Source: Rhabdornis inornatus
Lineage: Eukaryota; Chordata; Aves; Passeriformes; Rhabdornithidae
Direction of reading: 5' to 3'
DNA length: 64,000 bases
NCBI GenBank assembly: GCA_013397075.1
Contig: VWZS01008898.1
Coordinates: 292,764 to 356,763 of the forward strand
In this document: positions 47,501-59,700 of the stretch, piece by piece
How the letters are laid out: every line of letters begins with the position of its first letter
Numbering within the stretch: the stretch's first letter is position 1
Program-made: the position numbers and the translations under genes
Notes under the pieces: model-generated
Seen by the model: the letters and a program-made list of their open reading frames with translations, nothing else
The model's database searches: none
Told to the model about the DNA's origin: nothing

Positions 47501-48934
47501 TCTTTAAAATTATGTTCCAGCTGTGTTAGTTTTAATTGAAGGGGTTTGGAGATAAATACATGTTAGAGATTTTACAGAGATTTTGCAACCAATGGCAGAG
47601 GAATTTTTTTGCTTAATGTCGTTAAGTGAATTACATGAGCAGGAATTGAGAAACTTGGTAATTTCTAAAAACAGTGAATACTTCAGTTCTTCTTCAGTTC
47701 TTCTTCTTCTAACTATCCTTTAATGAAACTATCTGTCAAAGTAGTTGCATATTACCTAGCAATTAAACATCCAAAATACTTATGGAACATATATTTTTGT
47801 GAAATACATGTTTTCATTAGTTAGCATTTATGTGTTGTGGTTGTTTTGCTACACATGACAGCATTTTTAAAGTTGCCTCACCTTTGAAAATACCTCAAAT
47901 ATTAGAATATCTCAAATATTTAATTTTAATTTATTAATGCTGTAATTTGTTGTAATTCAGAAATAAGACTGTGACAAGCTCAGGTACAACATGCTAGTAA
48001 GAGACAAATATGTAGTAGAAAGGAATAAGTGCGTTAATACATCTCTACATGCTAGTGATTAGTAGCTGTTCTTAAACTTAATCTTCTGTTTTTTTCCTCA
48101 ATAATTCACCTACTTATCCTCATAATATCTCCTTTTTAAAAGTCTTTCTTCACTGTGGCAGTTCATGAAGACAAATCTAACATAAGAAAGATATTTACAT
48201 ATTAAATGGGTAGAAAGCTATTACTCTGTTTTGCGACTGAAAATGTCAAACCAAAGGACTTCACTATAATTTTCTTTTTGTAATCTCTTTTTATGAGTTC
48301 GGTATGAGAGATACGACCATGATTTGGAACATTGTTGTTTCATTTAATTTGCATCCAAGAGCCACAGAGCCATCTACCTTCCTGCTTTTATATGTGCTGT
48401 TAGGAATATTAGAGAAGAATGGTGTGTTCCTTGCTGTGACATATGCTTTCCAGGCAGGTTTAGTTGAATCACTTAATGCAAGATCCACAGAGACATCCAG
48501 ACCCAGAGCCAACCTACTTAATTTTAAATTTGAATATAAAATGAAGTGAGTGTCCCCAGAAAAGGCTTTGATAATCTGATATTCAGGATTTGCCTAAAAG
48601 GTACGAAAAAGTGTATCTGATTTCCTTGAAGTAGAAAAAGCAACTGAGCCTTACTCTTCCTCATTAGATCCCTACATTAAAGAATAGGTAACCTTTTTTT
48701 TTTCTCTCTCTCTCTCGCTCTTTTGCTTTTTTTTTTTTTAATGGGGTGGACATACATCACAAGTTATCAATCACAAGTTATGGGTTTTTTTAAAAGCTTA
48801 GTTCTGTCTGTGTGTTTAGGGATGCCCTGAGCAGATTGGATGGAATTCCTCACTCTCAGTGAGGAAATACAGTATTTGAGGTTCTCAACAGCACTTAGAC
48901 AAAGGTAGGAACCGATCGATTCAGGACTTTCAAG
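44506..48934. other. Unique AT-rich DNA, no gene seen
   Basis: Frames at 45525-45821 and 48291-48549 are open on both strands; splice contexts are poor. CTTCTTCAGTT repeats at about 47680-47710 and a CT-rich/T-rich tract at 48690-48740 (just inside the following unit-free stretch) are simple repeats. Confidence 0.5.
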
Positions 48935-49090
48935 ATATTGAAGTCTCTCCTTTTATCTAAGGACTTCAAAGCACTTGATAAATAAAGTAAGTATCATTTT
49001 CTCATTTCCCCAGCCGAGAACCCACAGAGATGTAGTATTTACACAGGGCACTTTACCTGTCTTCACACAGCCATGAGGCAATCTTACTCC
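48935..49090 (-). repeat. Ancient MIR/L2-like amniote SINE fragment
   Basis: CTCCTTTTATCTAAGGACTT, then TCAAAGCACTTGATAAATAA, AGTAAGTATCATTTTCTCAT and CTTCACACAGCCATGAGGCA follow in order the antisense consensus CACCTTTCATCTAAGGACCTCAAAGCACTTTACAAA, GTAAGTATTATCCCCATTTT and GGTCACACAGCCAGTGAG. This is an old, diverged copy, inverted relative to the one at 44322. Confidence 0.65.
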
Positions 49091-50441
49091 TAGTGCTGCC
49101 TTCCTGGCATTCCTCAAGTTGTACTAACTTCACTGTGTTCAGGATTGCTAGTTCAAACACCTCAACTCATAGGAACTGTTAAAATCAACTAAGATATTGT
49201 TTAAAATAGGCATGGCCAAACCCTTTGGGATCCTAGGATTTCTCTTCTACATAGGTTTTATAAAGAGAAAATAGAAATTTTTTTCTTTGCAGGTTTGGTT
49301 GGAGACTTTTGTCACTATTTGTTTCAAAACTTCTCTTTGAGAAAATAGAAGGAAAACATTTCCTCTCTTTGTAGCAGCAGTTAATCTAAAAAGGACAGTT
49401 AGTTCCAAATCTGAAACTCAAGTTATATATGTATATATGACTCTACAAAGATATGAAAGGTTGCTTCTGAGTAGTGTTGTAAGGAGAAGTAGCTGAGATA
49501 TTATATAGAGATATATATATAAATAGCCGAGAAATAACAGGATAAGAGAACCAAACACCAGAACAGTATTAGAAGTAAGAAGCTTTAGGAGTCAGACCTT
49601 TGGGAGCATTACTGATAAAAAAGATGTGCCAAGGTGTTTGGCCATGTGTGCAAGCAAAGAAAGATTCTCTGGTTGTCTGGGTTTTCATGTTTTTAAAACA
49701 AAAATTCTGAAAAAAACCCCAACCAAACAACCCAACAAGCCAGGATTAGGTACAATATTGTAAATAAGCAACAAAGAAACTTGACTGTTGCTGATCTCTT
49801 ATCATTGCTAAAATAACCCAAGTCTGAATAAAAGACCAGTTTAGCAGGTAAATAAAAAAATTGATCAGGAGTGTTCTAATGAAAGTGTGGTAGCACAAGT
49901 TGCTTTTGCCAACCTAAGGACAGCCATGGCCTTTGTCAGAAGCAATCCTGCCAGGGAAGTTTTAGGCTTCCACATTCCCAGCAATTCCTAGCACAAGCAG
50001 TCAAGACCACAAGAACCTAACATTTTCCAGCTGCCTAGAACTACTCATTGGAATGATCCACACTTTTATTCTTACATTGAGAAGCTCAAGTCCACAAAAA
50101 TCATTGAAACAGCTCTTTCTAAAGGACTCTCTAAACAGGGTTGAACTCTGAAGCCCTGTCAAGGAACCCTGAATTCTGCAAACGACAGGCTAGAGTCAGC
50201 GTTGGCTGACTCCATCTGCTGTAGTGCTGTCAAGAAGTCCTGGCCAGTGTTCAGCTTTTGTGTTTAGTGCTAAGTCCAAAAACCAAGGCAGAGACAGAAG
50301 CCAAGGAGAAAAACGCTTTTAGTTTTCTTTAGAAATGTCTGATTTCCATGCCCAGGAAAATAATGTTGAAAGACCTTTATCTGCAATTCTGGAATTCTTC
50401 GAAAAATGCTTTTTCTGACTTCTGGTCACTCTGGCTCATAG
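49091..50441. other. Unique AT-rich DNA, no gene seen
   Basis: Short TA-rich tracts at about 49423 and 49495-49520. Nothing else recognised. Confidence 0.55.
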
Positions 50442-50724
50442 TGATATCTATCTTCAAGATCTGATAATGGTTTGGAAAAGAGATAGAGCAGAGACCTCAA
50501 AGCAGGATCTTGAAGAATTTGTACGGTTCATCGTAAATGAACTGAGAAAAACAATTGTGAGCCTGGAGAAATATCTACTTGCAGTAAATGTCATGTTGAG
50601 TTCTAACATAGAATCAAAACCAGTTTCTATCAAGCCCAGCACTCATGGGGAGGCAACTGAAGAGCTTTTGGCTCTCCTCTACCCCACGATGCTTTCCTTG
50701 GCACTGGAGTTGCAGCGGGAGTGA
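50442..50724 (+). other. Exon-like island (unconfirmed)
   Basis: The acceptor-like TGGTCACTCTGGCTCATAG precedes a frame in phase 2 reading DIYLQDLIMVWKRDRAETS and then QDLEEFVRFIVNELRKTIVS and LEKYLLAVN, open for 93 codons to a TGA at 50722. The composition is that of a soluble helical protein: amphipathic, charged and rich in Leu/Glu/Lys. A possible internal donor is CTTGCA|GTAAAT at 50584. After about 50630 the DNA becomes GC-rich and less protein-like. I recognise no family. It could be an exon, a pseudogene fragment or chance. Confidence 0.2.
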
Positions 50725-53700
50725 GAGAATGCCAGCCTTGTAGCCCCTGGTCAGCAGTAAGGTCACCCCACACACAGTCTGCCCCATGGGGAGGGCATGG
50801 CACTGCCCAGTAGGACTGGCCTTCAGGAAACACAATCTGGGCTGTGGCAGGAATCTGGCTTGGGACCAGGACAGGATGGTCACAGTGCTACCTCCTGTTT
50901 CTGCCACCAATTGCTTTTACTTGATTAGGCCCATTTCTGTAAGTTCTGCACACACATGCGCATGTGTCTGGAGATGATTTGGGATTGTCCCTAGCACGAA
51001 AACAAAATCTGGAAGAGGTGATCAAACATGGCATGATCTAACAGCCATATGAAAAGGAAGGAATAACGTATGTCTGTGGGAGAAGGCAGAGGCAATGGCT
51101 CCAGTAGTTGTGCACAGATGACTGAATGCTGAGATGATGGGACTTTGATAGAGTCCCCAGGGGAGTCATCGGTGGGAGACAGGAGCACTTTGGTGGTGTT
51201 CACATGCTCATCCTTCCCTTCATCCTACCTAGATGGTAGGAGGGTCTTGATTTTTCACTTTCTTTGCAGCTTTATAACTAGACATTTGTGGGAAACTAGG
51301 ATAAGAAAATTGTGTTAAAATGAGTCATAGGCACTGGCACACACACAGACAGGGTGGTGGGACCACCACTGTCCATATCCTGGGTGTGGCTTGTACCAAG
51401 GCTGAAAAGTCCAGTCTCATGGAATGAAGGACACCTGACACCTCACTGGTGTGGCTGCGAGTGCCTTTCCAGACTTAAGGTCTACCTTGTACATCTCTAT
51501 CTGCATTATGTATGATAGAGTGGGGAGATTTGCAAGAAGATTAAATAGAGAAAATATACATAATGTGTTTTTGAGTCAGAATGCTTTATTACTCTTCTTT
51601 GGACCTGATTAAATGCCTAGCACATGAATAAATCAATAAGATAGAGCTAATAAATGAGTGACTTTCTCCGGGTGACTGTCATACATTCTTAACCAAAATG
51701 AGTAAAGATGTAAGTGCAAGAGACAGATGTGCAACAGCAAATAATATAAAGAATAACTTCACTTTATCTTATTCTGTCACACAAATTGAAGAAACCATTA
51801 AAAAAAGAAGAAAATAATAAATTAATTACCCTTATGCTGCATTTACAGCAATGAATGTCTATACCTGAATGAAGAAGGCAAAGACCATATTTGAAAGGTT
51901 CTTAAAGACTGACAAAATTCAGTATCAGAAAAGAAGAGGCATTCAGAAAAACACCAGTACTTGCTGTTTGAGGAAGGTGAGACACCGCATTTCTCTTTCC
52001 TTCAGGAGAAGCAGACCATTGTCAGAAAGTAAGTACTATGCTAACTGTGACAGTGGGTTTAGGTTGCAGCTCCTTTTTTGTTTTCTAATAACTGGATAAT
52101 TGTATTTCTATATTAAAATGTCATAGCAAAAAGGAACTTGAAGCACAAATTTAAATATGATTAGCTTGTTAGTGGTGGTTTTTAGGAGTCAAATTTTTTC
52201 CCTCAGCTCCCATCCTATTTTTTTAAAATTTCTCCAGGGCATGTCATATATAGTGAAAAATCTCAGTGGAAGCCCACAGGTATCACTGCTGTTTAGTCAG
52301 ACTTCAAATTGGGCTCTAATGGTTTTAGATAGAAGAGCAGATGGAGAGGGTTTGCTCACTAGTCGGTGCCCTTGCCTCAGAGTTCACCTCAAGTTGTTTT
52401 CAGAAATTCTCACTTCATGCACATTACTTATTTATATCATCACTTTTTTTTCCCACTTCATAGATAATTGCTGCTTAATTGATACTGCCTTTATACAAGC
52501 CTCCACAATAGCAAGCAACAAGACACACTGCTAAATAGAGGAATCATTAATCTGTGTATATATTCTGGATTTCTTTTAAAGATGGGCTGGAAATAAGCAA
52601 AGTCATTAGTAGTTTGTTTGCAACAGTGTATTTATGAAAGCTCTATGGAGAATGTGTCAACAGTCCGTATGTAACAGAGCAATTAACACAGTACTTTTGT
52701 ACTTTTGACTGTTAGCATGGGAGTAAACAGAAGCAGATGTGAAGTGTTTGTGCCGTTAGTATTCACAGACTGTTCTGACATATGCAAATACAACTAATGC
52801 TCACAGAGCTTGCAACTCTTATTGTACCATGACCTTACTTACCAAACCCTGGGACAGGACTACACACTTTCCTAATAATTATTAGCAATACGCAGATACC
52901 ACCTTTTTGTTTTTAAAGCGTTACAGACTGCAGTGGTAAAGCTTCACAAATAAATGTGTTGATAGTGCTACCCATATATAGCTTGTTTTAGACAGCAGTT
53001 TCTTCAATGTGAAAACAGAACAAACAATAAAGAAGTAATGAAAAATGCATACAGAAAGCTAGAACAGGAATCACCTCTGAAACAGTGGTTCAGCTCTAAT
53101 TATACAAGCCCACTGAAGTTCAATAGTTAATACATGCATCAGATTCTGTGTATTTAGGACAGAGTTCAAACTGAGACCTTTCACTGCTACCATCTTGTAA
53201 TATATATCTTGCTAAAGCAACTCCAGTCAGGCTGCTAAAATAGAATGCCAACACTGAAATTATTTTCTGCCCTGTAAAANGGCTTCTTGCGTTCAGTTAT
53301 TTTTCATGTGAACTATATATATCTGATATACCTGGAGTTACTATAGTGATTTTCATCTTCAAATACTATCTAAAACCTAGCTATGTTACACAGATGAAGG
53401 TCAGATAAGATTTTATTTTCAAGTTTTCTGTTACAGATGTGTTTCCAAAATAGGAATTAATCAAAATGGAATGAAAATATAAGATTTACAGTGGTGTTTG
53501 GCATTATTTACGACATGAAAAATATTTTGCTTCAAAAGAAAACAATTTGTAGAAAATATTGCCCAAAATAAGATTGGCAGGCCATCTCTTCCAACATATT
53601 TTCCTGTTTGAAGGCAGAAAAAATGTCTCCTAAACAACTGTCTTTTTATTATCCTTAAGATATAATGGCTCATGAAATTAAAATCCTCTTTTGAAACTGA

Positions 53701-56700
53701 ATATATGCTTGTTTCCATTTTGGTTTTGCCACTACAAATTAGTTTAACAGTTCTCACCACACAGTACTGTGTTTCAACTGGACCCAGAGTAAAGCATCTT
53801 CTTATTTTGGCTCCACTGGGGCAGGAGGCTGCTGCAGCCATGGCTTGGAGCAGGGCATGGGGTGGAGAACAGCACTGCCCTGGATGCAGAGGCAGAAAAG
53901 CAGGAGGTTTGGAGCAGCAGCCTTGGGGCTTGCTGTGTCAGGAGGCTGCACAGGACCTGGGGGCGTGTTACAGCAGCTGGACACCTCAGGTGCTGTCAGA
54001 CCCATCCTATTAGCTACAAATAATTCACTTCTGCATTCCTTGTTGTAAAGAAGGTGTTTTACTGTAGTACTGCCACTAAAACCCTGCAACTGTGTACTTG
54101 GTATTGTGGACTTGTCAAGATTATAGGGTCAGGCTGAGTCTTTGGAGGCTTTCAGATAATCACATGCCTGGGAAGGTAGTGAGGGTGTTAAGAGGGTTTA
54201 GGTTTTTTCCTTACCAGCAGTTTTCTGAGTTGCTAATAGTACCTGAAGTACTGGAAAGGTTAGTTTTTCAGGAGACAACTTTTCTTTTCAGATTTCTTTT
54301 GATTCAGGGTTTGTTTGGTAGTTTGGGTGTGTTGTTTTTATTTGGCACCTGAAAAACACAGATATTATGATTAATTGCAGGCATTTATTTTCTAATTTAG
54401 AAAGCTTTGCAAAATTATAATAGTTTTCCTTTTTTTTTTGACTGCCTTTTTTTCTTCCTTTTTATGTCTGAAAGATATCACTTGCTAAATAAACAGTGAG
54501 CTGTGAAAAAGTGAGGACTGGGAGTCTGATGTTTAGTAAAGCTGGTTAAAATAAATGTTATTCAGTAGTACTTTGCTATTCACAGCCTTATCCCTAGAAC
54601 CTGGCCACAGTTTAAATTACAGAAGCATTTAGAAATAAATATTTATACTGTAAGCAGTCAAGGACATTGTATACTGCTGTTGGCTAATGCCAAAACAAGT
54701 ACAAGTCCAATAGCTTAGTTTACCTAGACCCTTTAGTCCCAATGTGCCCCAAGGGTTTGAACTGTTCCTCCAAGCACCAAGACTGAGAGTGACTTTTCTC
54801 CAAGTTTCTGGTTCATCTCATCAGCTTGCTTGCTTATCTAAATAATCATTTGTCCGCAGCTGCAGGCAATCAGCGTTTTGTGCACACAGTGTAGATTCCC
54901 AAGCCAAATTACGAGATAATGAAAATACATGTAATTACATGTTGGTGTGCTAGTCTAAATATAATTTACACTTGGGAAAAGGGGAAGAAGGCAAGACAGT
55001 AACAGGTGAATAAGAAAACAAAGAAATGCACTTTAGTAATTTTTCCTGATCTTGTTTTTCAGCAAAATAGGTATACTCATTTATGCTGTGTTTACTTAAA
55101 TGGTTATTTGTAAATTAGAAAGTCCAGCTCTGTTTGAGGAAGTACTGAACAGCCTGCAATTGCTGTAGTGTTTAAATGAACATTTGGGGAGAAAAGTCAA
55201 ATTGGCCCATTGTGATAGCTGATACATTTTCATATCAATGTAAAATTCTGATTACTTTCCTTTGAATTCAATATAAACAGCTGCAAAGAAACAGTTTCTC
55301 AAACATTTTTTTTTGTTTCTTGTTATTTGTTCTTTGGAAAGATTTGGATCATGTTTGCTTTGCAGGTCAGAGACACCTGCTTTTTGGCCACCATCCACAG
55401 CTTATGGATGATGTGTACCTGTCTCCTATCCAGTGACTTTGGATGAGATCAGATTTTGGATGAGATGCAGTTTAGTAGGCTTAGAGAGTCTCTCATGGCT
55501 CTGAATGTTATTTTGTGTAAATTCCTTCTTTAGTTTCTCTTGTGCAGTTTTTAAATGCAATATTATTTCAAGCTTTCACAAATTATTTTATTGCTGACCA
55601 ACAGACTGCATTTCCTGAAAGAGCTGTTTCAGGTTAAAACATGTGCTCATTCCTTGATCTGTCAATTCTTCTGTGACTAAATTTGAATTACTCTGGTCTA
55701 TAATTTCTTCTGTTAAAACCTGGAATTCAGCATTTTGTAATGATTGGCTCTTAAATGACATTTGTTACCATTGTTTTCACTGTTAAGAAAATATTTTCCC
55801 AAAAATCCCTTTGTTATGTCGTAAGACAGATGATTTTCAGGACCAGATACACATTGTTTTCAGGAGGTAAGTAACACAATGTCGTATATGTAGTGGACAT
55901 AATGAAATGTTATTTTGTTTTTAGTTTGGGGTATGAGAAATTCACACTCATGTCTTCTTTTTTGTGCTTTTTCTGGCATAATATTTTTTGGAAAATATAT
56001 TTGAGGAATTCAATTTGCAGTCATGTTACCTACAGGAAGTATATATAGTAACCTTTTCAGTTTGTAAATTTTTTCCTTAATATTGCTTTTTGAGTTTTGT
56101 TAAAATTGCTCCTTGAAATCAGTTATAATCTGAAGCCTTATTCTATGAATATTCTGAATAATTCAGATGCACTGAACTCTAATTGCTCTCAAATTTGTAT
56201 TTTTTTAATACTTCAGATGTAATTCTATAAGTTTTAGAATAATATGCGGCATTTCTTACTGACTTTTGTATTTATGTCATTAAATACATTTTCAGTGACT
56301 AATATTTATCTGTGACTTAGAGAAACATCAAACTTAGTACAAGTCATCAATGTGTGAATACAGGATAAGATTCTGTTCCTGCCTTTATTTACTACTTAAG
56401 ATATCTGGAGCCATATTAAACGCCTTCATTTTACTATATGTTTCCCTGAAGCATGCAGACAGCCACAAAATAGATGTCCACAGGCATTGTTGCAAGGATG
56501 AAGGTGGAGAGACAGATGAGACCACAGAGTAGGATATGATGGGAACAGTGCTTCAGAGTTTATGACTTCCATAAGGGGCTGCTGTCATGGGCACTTTATT
56601 ACCAGGAACCTCAAAAACATCAGAAGCAGTAGTCTTAAAACCTACCTTTAGTTCCCATTATGCTGAGTAACTGCTCACCAACTGCTAGTAAAACCTCCAT

Positions 56701-59700
56701 CACCGTTTATCTTTAGCAGGATATTCCTGCATATTACTGACTGATTAGCTAAAACTTCACCAAAGTTGCTGGACTTGCAAAAGGAATTATTTCCTCATTA
56801 AGCAGTGATGTCACGTGATCCTTTAGCCTCTTGTGAGCATAGAGAAAAGAAAGGTAAACTGTTTCTTTGTGGATATTCCTTCAACTCTTCAGAGCCTGTT
56901 CCATTCTGTCCTCAAGCTGAGTCTGAAAAGCCATCAAAATGCAAGAGGATGTGCAGATAATGAACAACCCTGGGCTTCATGGAGGAATTTTGGGGTGAGA
57001 TATGTTAAGCCTAGACTTTAGCTGTTAGCCTCACTAATCAGCATAGTCCCTTTGGCTCCTTTGGGTCTCAGAGGCATTCTTTTTGGTAATTGGGGCATCG
57101 ATATGCACATAGCTGTCTTGAATAGTGGAAACATCCCTCCTGCACACACCCAGTGGGAACAAAGCTAGCCAGGGTAGCAGGCTCTGTGCTACAGCCTAAG
57201 GTAAGAGCATCACTCTTGCTCTCCCTGTGTGCATGCGCTCCTGGGGCTGCTGTGGCTGGTCTTTAGCAGGGAGTAAACTTACTTCACTTGATAATCTTAA
57301 AAGCAAGATAGGAATACATAGCTTTCATGAAACTCCTGTGTGATCAGTAGAAAACTATACTTGGAGAGAACTTAGTAGTGGTTCACTGTCAGGAATGGAA
57401 GGAAGCATGGCATGGGCTTGCAAAAGGATCCATCTTGTTCTGCTGATTTGCAGTACTTTTGCTAGAGACCTAGATGATGGGAAAAAATGGTTGCTTATTA
57501 AACCTGAAGACCATACCATGCTGGAAGTGCTGTAAAGATGCTAGAGAACAGGACCAGGAATTCAAGGGTATTTTAACAATTTGGGAAAATTATTGTAATT
57601 ACATTGTTTTTATGGAGTTCAGTGTCCTCTTTTCATTCTGTTAAAGCTCATTACTATTGTTAAACCCACGATTTTATTCTCATTCAGATAATTTACTGGA
57701 GTTGTTCATGCTTCCAGAACAACATAGAAACATGCACTGTTCTGGAACCCTGGAATAAATGTGGAGTTTTAGATAAAAGTCATAAGTATTTTACAAATTT
57801 AGACTTCAAATACTTTTCTTAATCTTTGATAATTTCACATTCCAAGTCAAAATAAGACTCTTTAGACTATTTTGTAAGAGTATATGAAGCTAAATAGCAT
57901 AAATTCAGCCTCAAACCTTACTACCTCAGCACATATCTTATAAATAAGTAAGTACTAATAAAAGTATAAATACTCGTACAAAGGAGTACTGTACAGCATC
58001 ATTAAAATATACAAACTCATAAATCTGATAAATGTGGGAACAATGTGGGTTCACTTTAGAAACCTGACAAACCTTTGCCCCATGGATTTTTTTGTACCTT
58101 GCTAAGAATCACAGTTTTCAAAAAATAATTGCTCTAAATAGTGTGAATTCGTACCCTGAAAATAAACACAGAGACCCTCAGTGGATCCTTGGTGCCTCCA
58201 TTTTCATTAGGAACTTTAACATTTATCTCTTTGTTTTATGCCTGTTACAAAGAATTACAGTCCCCCTGGAGACATTGGATTAGGGATTATAAAATCAATG
58301 TGGTGTAAAACTGTTGTTCCAGCACTTTCAAGTCATCCCCACAGAATGGGAAAAGGCCAGCTGGACCCTGACCCACCAGGTGGGACAACATTGCCCAGCT
58401 GAATGATCTCTTCAGGACCAGCTAACCTGACAGCCTGTGTAAAGCTAGATAAGCAGAGATATTAGTGTTCACTCAGATATAAATAATTATTCAGCTCACC
58501 AAGCAAGGTAGCACTGCACCCTGCAGGACCTAAATCAGGCAGCTCAATATGAGCCAAAATGCACTGGATTCACTGCCAGATTATTCAGCTTAATTAACAC
58601 TCCAGACTTGGTCAAGATAGTTGACTTTCCTTAAAACAAATCATTAGAACTGGCAGCATCTGGAAGTATTACATTCTTACAAGGTCTTATATTTCTATAT
58701 ACACAAATATGTTATTTTTCTGTGATATAAGCATTAATTTTAAATCTAGTGACTATTTCTGCATATTTTGCATTTAAGAGATGACTTGAAAGACTGGTTC
58801 AAAAAATCCTGCCTATCCTTAAAAAAAAGTGTCAGATAAAATCTTTATTAGGACAAAAAATAGCATTGCTTTTAATGAACCAGATTATACAGCATAGTGC
58901 ATCTTTTCTATTCAGCTCTGAAAAGGGACAAATATAGTAAACTACCCCATGGAAATCTGTACTTTTATAGTCTTTGTCTTAATGTGCATAACAAAGATGT
59001 TTAGTTAATTTGGATGTTTTAATAAACATATGTTTATCAAAACCAATAAAAAACTTCCAGTTACTCTGAAAACCATTCAGTATGTCTCTGAATCTTTATT
59101 GACCTTTACTTAAATACAAAAGGTTGATTCAAGTATCATGAATTTATTCTGTTACTAACAACTAAAATCAACATAAACCCAGGAGCAAAAATGAAAACTG
59201 TTTTCCAAAAACCTCAACAGTTTCCTGACTTCATCAGCCTCTGCCTTACACATGGCATGGGAAGAAAGCACTGCAGTGCATGCATTCATGTTGTCACCAC
59301 TGCATGTTGTTGTATTAAATGTGAGAGACAAAAATTAAAGCATGTGCTGTTTCGATATCAAGATAATTTTCTTGTAAAGATGGTAAGCTATTGTTTACAT
59401 AGTGAATTTGGTTTAATTACAAATTTGCATATTTAATTACGTAGATGTCACTTTACTAACCAGTAGAGTTCTCAGAAAAACAGACATAGATGCTATTGTT
59501 TAAGGTAGCATTACATTTGAGACATGATGCAGTAAGAATCTAAACATTGCATGTGTTTCTTGATGAAAATTCTTTCTTCACTAACAGTAACAAGAAAGTG
59601 GGTCTGGTGTGGTACCTCTCCTACAACTAACAGCTCATCTTTCAAGCTTTCCAGTCTAGTTTAAACCAAAAGGGAACTCCTGCAAAAATAACATATTATT

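Noticed and set aside
53802..54089. GC-rich patch with 95- and 113-codon frames
   Set aside because: Local GC richness lowers stop-codon frequency; frames on both strands, no domain and no splice-site pairing.
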